From Bemisia tabaci (Eukaryota; Arthropoda; Insecta; Hemiptera; Aleyrodidae), in the NCBI RefSeq assembly GCF_918797505.1, contig NC_092799.1, positions 31,508,597 to 31,572,596 of the forward strand: 64,000 nt of DNA, written 5' to 3'. The position numbers were made by a program, and so were the translations under genes. Under the pieces are notes generated by a model, which worked only from the letters and a program-made list of their open reading frames with translations, was not told where the DNA came from and ran no database searches. This document shows positions 11,307-26,300 of the stretch, piece after piece; within the stretch, counting starts at the first letter, position 1; each line of letters begins with the position of its first letter.

Positions 11307-14300
11307 CTGAAACAAAAAAAGGAAGAAAGGGATTAGATACGCCAAAAAAGAATTGTTGCTTTTTCTGAAACCTATAGGTACCTATAGGCTCAATATTGAA
11401 TGGAAATTTGAATTTTCAATGAAACATAAAAACAATCACAAACACTAAAAGAACAGAAATGATATTCAGATTGTAATTATTAAACGTACATAGGTACTTA
11501 CGACCTTGTATCAAATTTCTTAAAATAAACAGAGATTTTTTTGGCGATGGTACCTACTTAGGTATGCCTCTTTAAACTTGTTGAAGGTAGATTTTACTGG
11601 AATTTATCAGATATTTCTTTTATCAGCTAAGAATTACGAGGCATTAGTGAGTATACTTTTAACTTTGATATTCCAGCTTGCACTTTAATCTTTATTTTTC
11701 TGCTCAAAAAAAAAGAAAAAACTAAAAGAAAGGATGCTAGTGCGTGAAAACGCATTTTCCCTTCCCTTCAAAAAGTGTTGTGGTTGTTCTTTTGTACATA
11801 TCTAAGGATTTTCTGTAATTCAACGGTGTAAGTCGGCAATCACATAACTCGGTTTGCGACGTCGCAGACTTCCTGTCATACTTTATTTTTTAAACAGAAA
11901 ACTACTCATTGGCAGTTCTTTCAAACTGCCGTAATTTTCCTTCTCTGAGCGAAGAAAATTCTGCAAAAACTTCAAGGAATGATGTCAATTCGTTCTCCAA
12001 GACACGGCAACCGAGATACCTATGTGATTGCCGACTTACGCTGTCGAATTGCCGTCTCCTAGTCTGAAAGAAGATTCGCTCCCTTTTGTACGAGCAGAGA
12101 TATACAAACGCCAAGGATTAAGTACCTAATAAACTTTCTTGATGTGTTTTATGTGTTCATGATTCAGATGAGGTTGAATTTCCCCGAAATTTGCAAGTTT
12201 AATCAACTTGAAATTTTTTTTGGTAATACATTATGATGTCAAATTTTATTTTGCAGGCAAAAAAAAAAACATGCTCAGAGTTTTAAATCTTATATTTTGA
12301 GGGGCAAGAAAGATTAAATGCCACTAAAGTTGAATCTCCGAGGACACTTTCTTTCATGCAGCTCAAAAAATAAAATACAGAAGTTGAAGCTGCTTACATT
12401 CTTAGTGTTAATCCCTGAGAGCATGCAAATACTCAAAAACCTACTTTTTATGTCTCATTAAGAGTGGCTAATTAGAACCAAAATTTTGCACTTTGGAGTA
12501 TACTAATATTTCATTCTTTCAGTAAATGATAGGTTATAAGTAGGTATGGATATTATGGAAAAGGATCCAACTGCATGCACAAAAAATATGGCATGCATCT
12601 AAGAAACTTGCTTCAGGATTTAATGAGTCACATTTCGAAGGAACAGCCAATACTACGGAACACATTAGAAATTGGGTTATTGTATTACACAAAAACGTCT
12701 AAAAAGCAAATAACATGTACACACAGGATTGATGTAATGAGGATTTAAGTACTGGAGTACTTAGAAAGTAAGAGGAATTGAGACTAAAAGGTATTCTTGC
12801 GAAGAATGTCCATCTCTCAAATACAACACGAAATTCAGGTCCAGCTAGAAACCTTCATTATATTTTTAAATTAGATTATGCCTCTTGTTACAAAAAAACT
12901 TGCAAGAAGAGTTTTAACTTGGATCTTCTGGGTAAAACTTGAAATTTATAAAATGATATTGTAGAATTTAATGGAAAAACTAGGAGTAGGTATAGATACC
13001 TAGTTCCAGGTCTGCGCAATTTTTGATGATACCTCTAAAATTTTCAGGGCCAGTTTAGCAACAAGGTCATTAGTGGCGTGACGTGACTATATCCGATGGG
13101 AAGGTGTTCGGTAGGAGTGCCAGCCAAGAGAGGGGGGGAGGGGGCTGTAACCTCCGGGCCTCCCCCGGAAATTTTCATAAAAATGAAGCTGCAAGGTCAC
13201 AATTTTTTAACCTCTTCTGGTTAAATTAACGTTGTATTTTTTGTTTTTTTACAGATCGTTTTCCTGCAATTTTCTTTTTTCCTTCTTTTTGTTTATTGTT
13301 TATTTTTGTTTGTTCTTTAAATTTTTTTAATAGCTTTTTTAACTTTCAATTAATATTTGATTTATTCATTTCTTTTCTTCTGAAAGGTCACCTCATTTAA
13401 GAGTTTAGATGAGAGACGATACTGGTTTGACTTGTCCCAGTTTTGAGTCTTCGGTGAAAGCTAGTCACTTTATAACACTGCCACAAATTACATGTAATTT
13501 AATTCAATGCTCCATGTTCTGGGGAGAAATTTTTCGATAACTGTGTCGTAGAAATCTGATTTCGCTCTCAGCTCTTGAAGGATTCCTTTCTCGATTGCTA
13601 TTACACTGACGCTCGATGATCGGCTTTGAGTTTCGGTTGAGCGGCAGTATGCATGTATCCGTTTAAGCGCCGAAGAAGATCTTTCCACTGGTGCAGTGGT
13701 GGCAGGTATAGTGCAGAGGAATGCAGCTAACCTATTTACTTCTTTGAAAGTGAGTGTTAAATCATTTTCTCTCAAAAACTGGATCAGTTTGTGAGGGGGT
13801 AATCCTAAAAATTCATCGCTCTTGTAAAGAACAGTGAGTTCCGTCTTCAATTTTGCATGATCAAACATGTTACCATACGCGCCTTTCAAAGAATCTAGTT
13901 CGTCAGTTGGAAAGCGAGTCCTATAGGTGAAAAACTTTTGATGGGATAAAAGATGGCAAAACTGTAAATTGAGTACAGAGCCGTACCTGACATCAATTTG
14001 TTCCACGACGGTATCATGAATTCCTTTGTACAAACGCCGATAGTCCTCTTCAGCAGATAGACCATTCTTTATGCTATGAAGATGAGGATTTTTACAGTCC
14101 CCATGTTTTACTATTGCTTCAGCCCAGATTTCCTCAAAGCCTTCATTTATATCACGTTTTAAAATATCGGTAGTGTCCTTCACTTGTTTGTGGCAGTGAG
14201 CGATGTCATCAGTATCAGTCTGAAGTATATTATACAACACATCGGTGTATGAAAAAAGCTTTGCAAAAACTTCTAGTAAAAACACTGTTCTGAATTCGGT

Positions 14301-17300
14301 TAGAAAGTGGACGAACCCTCTTGCCTTTAGGATGGCTTTAGCGTCCCAAGAATCAGAATCGTCTAAGATGCTCTCAAAAAATTCTGACAGTTCAGTGCGA
14401 AACTGGTGGATAGTATTCCCAAGCCTTTGCATGAAATTCCACTGAATAGATGCCATTGAGGGTAGTTTTCTGCTCATGAAATCCTGGAGGGCAAATGACC
14501 TCTTTGACGATTTGGAAAAGAATTTCGGAATACCACTTAAAGTTTTAAAAAATAAGCTGCATTCTGGCATTATTTCTGAGAGAGACTGTTGTAAAACTAA
14601 GTTTAAAACATGCGCATGGGAATCCGTAAATAGAGCCTTAGGATACGCCTCTTTCACTCTGGTGTGTAAGTCACTCAAATGACCACTCATCACAGAGGCA
14701 CCATCATATGTTTGTGCGATCAGCTTCAGCGCGGCGTTATATTCCTCAATGATATTGGTAACGTGATTGAAAATCCCTTCAGCCGTTCTATCAGCGCTTG
14801 CGTCTGTAAACCCAATGAAACTTTCCGTTGGGATACCGTCACTATCGACATACCGAAATATGGTAGACAACTGAGACGTTTCGTTTACGTCGGATGTCTC
14901 ATCTAGCTCAATCGAGACGAAATCCGCCTCAGCGACACGCCGTTTTATTTCGTCCAGGATAACATCGCACACGGCATCAGCTAGATCATTTTGAATGTCA
15001 CTCGAGGTTCCACAAAAAGCGGTGGCATTTTTCAGGTGATTGTCCAATAGTGGATCATAAGTCCTAAGGAGTTCGAGCACCTCAACGTAATTACTCTTCT
15101 TTAGCGAGTCCTCAGACTCATCGTGACCGCGGAAAGGCAATTCCTGCTTGGCAAGGAAACAAACAACGTCTATAAGCCTCTTGAGGATCTCGCGATTTTC
15201 TTTCACTTTTTCATTGTGCTTTCTAATTTGTTCGTTTCGTTGAGCAGGGTCCAGTAAAACCTCGCCGCGCTGTTTACCGAATAATTTCATTTTCATGAAA
15301 CATTCCGTGTGGTTTGCCGTGCGCTCATGACGAAGAGCTGCGGCACTAAGATGATTTAAATCGGAAAATCCATGATGAGACCATATATTTTTCTCATCAG
15401 AAAAAATAAGACACGGCCAACAGTAGAGTTTACTGTATATCTCACATCCTGTCAACCAGGGATAAGCTACATAATTGCTCTTGCAGAAGCTCCTGGTGAA
15501 CTCTCTGCCGCGATCCTTGCACTTGCTTTTCAAATTTACCAACAATGGCTCGGGTCTGCCCCGAGCTAGAAGATCTTCTTTTTCGGCGAAAGTCCTCCGG
15601 GAATAGGGCCGCTCGAGCACTTCGTCGACGGAACAACAAACCATGATTCAAACTCATTCAAATTTCTCGAAAGGAGAAGCGAACACGTCCAGTCGCACAA
15701 CACGCACCTTCAGGAACACGCGGGAAACTGGGCCGTAAGCACGTGGGCATTGGGGAAGGGAGCTGGGAGATGGGGGGGGGGGGGGAGGAGGGCGGAGGAC
15801 AAATAATTGGCATATAGAAGAAATTCGGCGAGCTGCGAACCACCACTGCTGGTATAGGAAAAAACGAGCGGCTCTCTCTCACTCCCTCTTCTGTCTGCTT
15901 TGTTCACTCCGCGAGCGCGGTCCGCACAGTGGATCGAGTCAATCAGGATGCTCGGACATAATACTTTTGACTAAAACTGCAAAAGATGTTGTTTAATCAA
16001 ATTGTAAATATTAACCCTAGTAGCAATGGCTCCTAAAAAAATTCTACCTAAAGTTGTCAAAAAAATGCAAAAAACTTGAAAATTTTAAGAGTTCGAAAAT
16101 TTTAAGTAAAAAAACTCTTAAGAAACTCGTTAAGAAACCAGTCTGGGGAATTCTGTTAAATAAAAAATAGTGTCCATTTTAATTAAAAGAAAACGTAAAA
16201 TTTATGTAAAAATGAACTAACTTTATCATAAATTTTTATGGGCTGCAACTTTTCCTTTTATACTTTTCTGCTCACCACTTTTTTTCCTCGCTTTTGCCCA
16301 GGGCGGATTTACCTACTTGCCGCCCATGGGCCGCTGGTATTTTGCCGCCCCCTTCTCATTCGTTTTGAAACATCAATGAAACCCATCAAATGAACGTGCC
16401 AGCGGGGGAGGGGCGCATAAGACGCGTCTACTGGTGTTGAACACATTTTTTGGGAAAGCCCTGTCAACACAATTAGCAAAAGTTCACGGAACTTTGAGCG
16501 AAAGTTAAGTTTCGTAAACCTATCTCTGTGTGGACAAGGCCTTCCACTCATAAGAAATGAACGAAAAAATAATGAAAGAACAAACATAAATGTGGATTAA
16601 TGATTTTAACTTCCGCCGCCGCGCCTCGCAGACCGCACTAAGTTTGACGCAATGCGTGAGGTATTCACGCAGTCTTGTAGGCGCTATGCGTCTCACGCTG
16701 ATCGCAATGACCGCACTGTTTTTAATGCAATGCGTGAGGTATTCGTGCAGTCTTGTAGGCGCTAATACGTGTTACATGCCGATCGCCGCGCCGAGGTCTT
16801 CTCCTTTTCGTATCAAGTCCTCGTCATCATTTCTCTCTAGGTAAGTCGCGTCGTTCCAGGCCAAATTGCGTGTTTGGTTTCTCTCCTAACTCGACTAATT
16901 AAAGGTGCTGTCTCTTGTATCACTGAAAGACGACAAAAGTAGAAATTACTTTACTCTCAGAAAATTGGAGATTTTGTGGCCTTTTCTCGTTTGTAATTTT
17001 TTTTTTAATCCCAATTTTTTTTTATACCTACATTTAAAAAAATTGCAACATTTGCCGCCCCCTATATATTTGCTGCTATGGGCCGCGGCTCATGTGGCCA
17101 CCCCCTTAGTCCGGCCCTGCTTTTGCTCGCGGGAAGTTTATATAAAAAAAACTTACCGAATTTTTCCTTAAAATTTTCGAGAAAAAATTTACTTAAAATT
17201 TTTCTTCGCTTTGATGTAAAAAAAAAGCCCCAAAAGGGGTTACCTGGTAAGAACATTTCAAGAGTTTTTTTACGCAATTTTCAAGTAGTCTTGAAGTAAA

Positions 17301-20300
17301 TTTTAGGTTCTCTTAAAATTTACGAGTTTTTTCAAACTTTTCTCAACAGCCACTGCTACTAGAGAATGGGTCTCTAAAAGGGTAAATTTCACGAGAAAAC
17401 CAATGGAAACACTTTTAAAACTTCAACGATTTATATGAATGGAGTTATGAGCTTTTCAAGTTTCAAAATTTTGTCCGAATCCCCGAATTGACTCGATCCA
17501 CCGTGCGCCGGCGCTTCTCCTCTCTCGTCTACCCAGCCAGGTTCTCCCTCCACACCGAACGCAGATCATTGGTGACGCGGGACGGGCAGCTGCTCTCCCC
17601 CCTCGTTCCCCTCTCGCTCTCATCCAGGTTCGGTGTTCGGGAGCCGGTGCGGACCTCGTGTCGGGAGTTCGGGTTCGGTGTTCGGGAGCCGGGCCGGTGC
17701 CGACGTCGCGTCGTGTCGCGGGATTTTCTCCCTCTTCCCCTCTTCGCCGCTGTCGAAAGCCAAGCGACCGATTTCCGATAATTATTTGCGGTCTACTATT
17801 CTGTATCAGGGTTACATGGGTGAAATGAAAAATAAGAAATATTGAAAATTTCCGAGAAATATTTCATGAAAAAATTGTAAAAGAAACATACTTTCAGGGG
17901 CTGGGTATGCAACACGCACTAAAAAACACCAAAAAGCAAAAACCAGTCGCCTTTCGTTTAATTTTGCATTTAATTTCGAAAAATATTTTTCAATAATTTT
18001 CATATTTTTCAATATTTTTCATATTTTTCAATATTTTTCATATTTTTCATATTTTTCATATTTTTCATATTCTTCTGAAATTTCATGAAAAATTTCAAGA
18101 TTGTATTTATTTTCTATTTTTCATGCAAAATTGCAACCCTGTTCTGTATTGTTCCGCACATTCTCAGCCATAATTTATGAATTGTTTCAAAATATTTTAG
18201 GGTGTTTGACAAACACTGCGAACCTGTGGACACCAAGCCACTGTCATTCAAATTTTGTACAAATGTACAATGTTGATTGCAGTAGCAGAAAATTTTCGAA
18301 TAAAAAGAAGAAAGAAACCAGTCCTGGTCCACAATCTGGCCAGGACTGACTGGTTGCGTGGTCGAAAACTATTTACATCCTTGAAAAACTAATTGAGCAA
18401 GCTGCTATTCTACTTTCACCTTGAGGATTAAGTTTTTGGACTAGAAAACTAAGGAGACTGATAAGGAGGGAAGGAAATGTGGATGAAACATGTTTAGCCA
18501 CTTTGTTAGAACACCCATTGTTATCTTCGATGCATCCATGACTAGCGGACATCATAACTCACCCCTTGGAGACTGTTTACTTCCTGACCAACTAAATTAA
18601 CATAACGCTGCTGGTCTAGATTAACACAGGAAGCACCCCCCTTTGTTATGAGATCACTGGCTGAAATATTTTGACAAAGAAAATCAGTTCTATTTCTGTC
18701 TCATAACTTAAAGTTGGCCAGAGGCCAATCCACTTTGGCTAATTATTTGCTGGAACGTTATCTGGGAATCTAAAATCATCTTGCCCTTGAATAAAGCTAG
18801 GTACTGATTATTTTCATTGGAAAATCATTTTGTTTTATTTTACTCAATAATGGCAACAATTTCCATGAGAACTTCGTAAATGTGTAAGAATCAAAGTGTG
18901 TGTTTTCTGGAGATTAGCCTGTCTGAATTTTTGCGAAGGAAAGAGCCTAGTAATTTGGTGCCTACTTATGCTTAACAGTTACGAATATGTATCGATGAAA
19001 CAATTTTTTGAGTGATTGGAACAAAGCAACTGGATTTTTCATAGCTGTTAAAGAGATGGGATATAAATATCTAGTTTCTGGCATTATACTCACCCTCTCA
19101 CTCTAGTGACCTCAAAAACGAGAGACTTATCTTGTCTATTAGCTATTAAAATTATATTTTTATGACATGGACCATCAGAGAAAGATTTACTGAGAAGATT
19201 CAACGAATTTACATGTTCAATGTCAAGCCAAATATGGTGAACATATTTATTGCGGTTCGCACCAAGCCAAAACAGTCACTATGACCAGCGCTTTAGAAGG
19301 GGTATTTTCATCATCCTGTTGTGATGAGAGACTCTGTCTGAAGGTCCTCTAAGGACCTAATCGTAGAATACTAGTCTCATATGTAATTGATGAAAATCAC
19401 TACAATTCTGACAATTGCCAAAGACCGTGGTTTGTAGCACTCAAACTCCGCAGTTTATTTGCAAGTTTTTCTGGCTCAACAGGAACAATTTTGCGAATGT
19501 ATGCAGGCAGTTAATACTCAGTATTTTGCGGGAAAGAAATTGTGGTTTTTCTCTAATTCAGTTATTCAACACCTATCTCTGAATGCTACTGTGACATTAG
19601 TATTCCTTACATAACTACTCTTCAAATGTCTATGTAGATTGACATACCTGACTGTGGCTGTCTGGGCAACATTGGTTTTAGTTCGATACCATTGCTGTCC
19701 CTTTCATCTGGACTAGTGCTAGGCCCGCTCATGCTTAGGTATCCTCCAGGGTTTTCATTTTCAGGGCATGTATTTACATAGCTTGGCGAGCTCATCATTG
19801 CTAAATAGTCTGCTCCATGGCTGCTGATTTCTTCACTATTTATCCTTTGATAAATTTCATTCAAATTTGTATAATGCTGAAAACAAGGAGGATAAGATTT
19901 CAGAATTGATTCAGTAATTACAGTTATTAAAGAATAGTTCAAGAGGGTTTGTCAAAAAATTTTCAAAGAAGTTGGAAATTTATTAAATGAAAAAATCGGG
20001 GAACCTTAGTGCAATTTATGAATGCACTGGGAGGTAGGGACACGGCGACAAGCAGTTGTTCCGATTATACTGAGTTTGTTTGTAAGTTTAGTGCTTAACC
20101 ATTTTACAATAAATTAAGCTAAGTGTAAAGCTGAGACCTTACCTAACACACATCTTTTTGTCAATCTAGTTTATCTTTCATTCCATTCCATTTGGATATT
20201 TAAAATAAGGAGCCTCACTTTGTGGATGACCCTCATACTTTAAAAATATATTTGCCGTTTTTTTGAGAATGTCTGATGGACGTTTTTATGTTATCTATCG

Positions 20301-23300
20301 TGTGTACAATTGCTGGGCACTCATTTAGACCTAAAATAAACAAGAATAGTATGAGGTAGTAAAATTCAGAGAAAAAATAATTGCTGATAAGAAATCCATA
20401 CTTACAGATCGAACTCTATCTTCTAACAGGTTTCCAAACTTCTCTGCTAATGCAGTAAAAGAAGGACGAGATGATGGTTTTGCCTCCCAACATTCTAACA
20501 TTAATGAATAACTGGAAGAAGAAAAAAAATCATCTTGAACTATTCGGTCTCTGCTCATTCAATTTTACTAAAAGATTTAAACTTGAGTTTACTCGGTAGA
20601 AATGGTATGAAACAGCGGCCAAAACTGCAAATACCTAGCTTAAACAGAGCTGGAGGCATGCTTGGTGTTCAGCAGCGAGCTAGGGGGCTTAAACCGTAAC
20701 TCCGAACCTGATACAAATCTACATTTCCTTGACCAAAAAGGTCAGCAGTTCTAGCGAAATTTCTGGCCAATTGGAGCCTGTCGGTCTGTTCCTCTTGCAG
20801 ATATGCAGAGAGGCTAAAATTAGATTGAACTGAATTTAAACTGACGCGAGAAAAGAATCAAAAGAAAAATTAGTTTCAGTGAGAAAAGAAAGATATGATA
20901 CTTACATGTCATTTGGTGCATAGGCAGGTTGTTCTAATCGGTAACCATCCTCCAATTTATTTAATAATACATCTACACTATCTACACCTGAAACACAAAA
21001 CTAAGTTTAGCAGAAGAAGATAAAAAAAAATAAAACTAAACTCTGAGTACAACAAAAAATCTCTGGGTAACATTTGAAAAAAACAAAATTGTTGAATGCT
21101 TCAAAATCTAAGTACACACTTCATGATTATTTTTCATTATTTTTATGCTTTATGCTTATTTTTTTGGGAAAGGAAGCTTCTCTAAATTTTGCTTTTTATA
21201 TTGGACCACGATGTACCACATGTATGTATGTACCAAAAGACAAGCTGCGAATTTAAGTACTATGGTAATCATTTTCTCATCAAAATTTCATGTAGAACAC
21301 GATTCGTTCAACGAAATTTATTGAGAATTTTTCTTAACCGAAAAATTAACGTTGCATCAACGTTTTTGATGCATAGAGTCAAACTTTTTGACCATAAAAA
21401 AACCATTAACTACTCGAGTTCAATCAAACACAAGATATTAAACTAACAGCCTCTGCAGAATGAAAACATGGTGACCTCAATCTCAAAACTTCAGCTCAGC
21501 TATTGCTTGTTGAAACTTAGAACAACACAAGATGGGGTGAGAAAACTGCTCGATTAAGATATCTACCAAAACTGTTGTGGCCTTGTTTTTTTTGCAAAAT
21601 GGTGTGAACCCACCACTATTTTACCACCTTGTTACATTCACTTTCGGTCGGTTTGGGAGCTATTTTCGGTAATTTTTGTTCAGCGAATCGTGTTGTATAT
21701 AAGATTTGGAAGAGGAAATATACATCAGAGTGCTTGAATGTGTATCTTTCTATTCCACAAGCAAACCCAATAAAATTATTGAGGATACCTCTTGATAACC
21801 TAAAGTCAGGCTATTTGGCCAAAAAAGAAACGATACAGCTCCGAGGGTTAAGTTTGCTGAAATATCACTTACTGACGATTTTGTCAAATCATGAGAAAAA
21901 TTCTGCTATTAACTCTTTTTCTATCTAATAGATGATGTAATTTCTCAGTCAATACTGCAAAATGTTCAAACATAGAAATATAATGAAAAAAAAAATACCT
22001 GGGTAAGGAGTTTTGGCAAGAGTAAACATTTCCCAAATAACGATTCCGAAAGACCAAACATCAGACTGAGTTGAAAATATTCGGTCGCGTATTGATTCTG
22101 GAGCCATCCATTTGACCGGAAGTTTTCCCTGTAGAGAATTAAAACTATAGTTACTTTGAAATTCATAGATTTTTGAGAATGGATTTTGGGAAAAGCCAAC
22201 TGATTTGGCTTGAGGTCATCTTTTTTTTCTACCAATCCAGAATGACAATGACACCTTGAATTAAAGATCATCACCTCCGTTACTATTAAGACAAAAACCC
22301 ATTCTATAAAAAATGATAGGACTGATCTAATCATGTTTTGAACTAATAGGATGCAAACAAGTGACCAACATGTCGGAAACAACACCTTAGACTTGCTACA
22401 ATTAAACAAGGGAACAGTATAAAATTTTTTAAAGATACTTACGGCTCCTTTCTTTAGATAATTATCAGCATTGTACATGCTTTTTGATAGGCCGAAGTCA
22501 CAAATTTTTACAATATTATCATCTGCAAGCAGTATGTTCCTCACAGCTAAGTCTCCATGCAACACCTATCAAAATAAAATAATTTGGATGAGCTGATGAA
22601 AAGAGAGAAACATTTTCATTGATAGATTATTAAAAAAAATGAATTTTCAAAGCAATGTCTTAAACAGTAAGCAACCAATCAATTTTTTCCCTTCATTTAT
22701 TTACGTAATGAGTAACCCTCTTTTTAAAAATTAGAAAATTCAAACATGCAAAAATTTGGCAGCATATAACACACTGAGTAAGAAAAGGTCTTTAAAAATG
22801 TAAATTTTAACAAAAAAAAAAAAAATGATTAAATTAACTTTCTCCCCCATTTTTTTTTAATATGTAACTAGAAATAGAAAACCCTATTAAATCAAAAAGA
22901 GCTTCAAAAAAGGAGTTAGAAGTTTTATGGCAAGGAGCTGCAATTTGAAACTTGTGTTTGAAGGCTTTTGTTTAAAATTGAGCACCATATTCTTGCATGT
23001 AATTTTACAATATTTCAAAACACCATCAGAGGAGTAGCTCTGGAACTTTTCAAGCAAGGGTATATCAACAGGGATTGAAATTTTACATTATCTGAAGTTT
23101 AAAATTAAAAGGGCTTCACAAAATGACTATCCTCGTGATAGGCAGATTTAATAAGTTAAAATTAAATTAATTTTCATCTATGCTAAGAGGAAAAGTACCT
23201 TTCTACTTGCTAGATATTCCATTCCCCTAGCAACTTGGAAACACCAACAAACTAAATCTGTTGAGTTGATGTATGATGGCTGTTTATCATTTGTGTTTGA

Positions 23301-26300
23301 CACCTGAGTTGGATTGCCAATTGGCTGGAGATACCCATCTTCACCTGCAAGAAAAATTCAATTATCATTCAATCCTGTTTTGTTGCTCTCAGGGGATATT
23401 AAAAAAAGATAAAACATCTGGAATAATTGCACAGTACAAAACAAGCCAAGATGAAGTCATATTAAAGGAAACGCATTAATTTTTATAGTTTGCAATGAGA
23501 ACAAGCAACTTTTCAAATGTTGAAAGACCAACAGAGTTTTAGCATTGGATGAGTCCAATTCATTTTTGAAGGTAAAGGGCTTTTTCCCCTTTTAGTCTCC
23601 AAAGGGAACAAGCATGCATTTTGGTCAAAAATGAGGGCGGGCTTGGAGCTTTCTACACCTTAATGCAATACAGTAAGACCTCAAATTATTGGATAGCGAT
23701 TCAACGGATTCCGCAATTTAATGGATCGATCCTACGGTCCCTTCAGCGGGACCGACTAGCGCAATTTAGCGGATGCAGCCTACGGTCCCGTGAAATCCGA
23801 TAAATCGAGGTCTTACTGTAATGCTATTTCTGAGTGAGACAAATCAGGTTAAATTCAAAGTCTCAACTTATCTTCACGCGACTTCATACAGGAATAAACA
23901 GTGTAAATTGAGAAATTTTTCTAGAGTTATTGCTAATCCCGATTCTCTGTGCTGCAAAAAACTGACTTGGAAAAAATGAGAAAAAAGTTCAGATGGAACT
24001 GTGAAGAAAGATTATCAGGCGAATATAAAAATTACTTTTACAAAGCTTTATAACACTTGCCTGCTATGGGAACATCTTATGATTCTTTTAAAATATATAG
24101 ACAAAGGGAAACTTACCAATTGGTGTGCCAGAATCGAAAAGCATGGTAGTTTGAGTATTGACAGAGGCTGAGGCAGAGTTTGTATAATAATTACTATTGC
24201 GTTGACTGCTTCGGATGCTGCTGTTTCGCCTTCCGCTATAGTTTGGATTGGGTAGATCCCAGTATTTTGGCATACTAAAGATAGAGGACCATAAGAATGT
24301 GCGTTTATATTAACATTGAAATCATCGATGAAGCTCAAGGTGAGTATCTACTTAATAATTTGATTAATTTTACTACTTTCTTTGATATATTTGTTAATAT
24401 TTTAGGTTTAATTCCTTACATTTTTCTTGTTCTCTGCTTTTTGCTGGGGAACTGAAAATAGAAAACTAATAGAACAACGGAAGCGCTTTACAGGAGTTAT
24501 TTTTCCCCTCCAAGAGTGGGGTTTTGTGCACCAAGATCATAAAAATGCCCCCCCCCCCTCTCCCAATTGACCAGATATATGTTTAGAATAAGTTGTCTGG
24601 TTGCAAATGGATGGTAAAATTAAGAGAAGAGGAATATATATGGCGCCTTTGCCAAGTCTTAAAATTATCTTCCAAACTTTTTTAATTTTTCAACAGGACG
24701 CGTTTTCAAAAATATTTATGTGTAATTTTCAGAGAATATGCTTAGAAAGATGAGAAGATATTAAAAAAAACGCCATGCAATACTAATGATCGATCATCAT
24801 TCAAGAAAACAAAGGATAAAACAGGAAATCTGTAATTTTGAGGATACAGTTAGTTACTTAATTTATTTAAAGACATTCAGCATCTTACGCTATTAATGTC
24901 TTTGCAAAAAATTTGGAAGATGGGTGTACATAAAAAAATTTAGATTTTTAAATTAAGGGAGGCAAAGAGGAGTTTCAGAAGTGTGTTTCTTTAGATTCAC
25001 TATTAATATACGGAGTGACATTGACTTCTGAAAATGTATTTTTAAATACTTTACAAGAGTTTTTTAGTGTTTGATGAGTTGCAAGTCTTTACCTGTGCAT
25101 GAAAGAGCTGTCCAGTTTCCCACTGGCTGGATTGATTAAATTAATAAAATACTGTCTATGCTGCAGCAAATAGTTATGAAGACTTCCATGTTTACAATAT
25201 TCAACTATGACTAGAAGTTCACCTGTGACAGGAAAAGGAAGAGACCAAATTATTTTTTGTGAGTAAAACTGCCTGATTGAGTTTGAGAAGCCACTTCTTG
25301 GATGTGTTAGAAGGCATAATCGATTGGTTACCTTTGATGCGGATAAACATTGGAATGTGTAGCTCAGCACCATGAAAAAAATTAAAGACTAAAAAATATC
25401 ATGCTGAGATGTTCATTAACTATGACAATATATAGATTAAATCAAATTAATACAAACAGCGAGTACTTTCTTGGCTGTTCACTGCTGCTAGGTATTCTGT
25501 GAAAATGTCAGTTTCGGTGTAATCCAAAGTTCATGTATTTGATATTTGCTGCATAATGGGTTTTAATGTTTACTTTCTCATCACTGACATTTTAGACTAG
25601 TAGTCCATTACCATGTAATCACTGTTGGTGGTTTAGAATTTTACTTCGTCTTTCTTTGTTTGGCACATGATAATGATGCTTTAGGACGTCAAATCGTACT
25701 GTGTTTCCGTTTTTCATATTTTAGCCTTAAATCTGTTTAGTGTTTTTTGTTATTAAGCTAAGAAATGCTAATCCGACGTGTAGAAGCAATTATATACATC
25801 TGACTGCCAATAAATTCTTACGTTTATTCAGGTTCCTTGTGCAAGCTCCAAGGAGATTGACAACATTTAAATGTTTGCCAAGATGAATCATGATTTTCAG
25901 CTCAGATGCTAAGGCTTTCACGGCAGAAAAGTCAATGCTACCTTTGACCATCTTGACTGCCACCGTTGTTTTGACACCCTCTTCGATAATTCCATCAGCA
26001 TCAGCCATCAAAACTACTCCAAATGCACCAGAGCCCAGTTGTTTTCCTGTAACATTAAAGAGAGAAAAATTGACACTAGGGATTATCTGTAAATTAAACC
26101 TTTACATACCCCAAATATACCTAGGTAAATTATTCAAAGGTTTTACGTATGAAATATTTGAAAGTCATCCTTTCATAATGCATTATTATAGAGTGGTAGC
26201 TTAAAGCTAAAATTCAAAGAAGGAATTCGAACACTTGAACAAGAAATAATCAAGCAAAGAGATGATTTTGAAAAAATAACAGTTTAGGTACGAGCTTAAT

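Noticed and set aside
13045..13075. CAGGGCCAG and nearby AGTGGCGTGACG as the left end of the hAT transposon.
   Set aside because: No matching inverted end or 8-bp duplication was found on the other side, so the boundary was left open.
16590..16844. Open frames with repeated Cys-Val-Arg-Tyr-Ser blocks, also at 57116-57406 and 58994-59191.
   Set aside because: They are translations of the internal repeat of the hAT-like elements, are not conserved as frames, and lack any domain.
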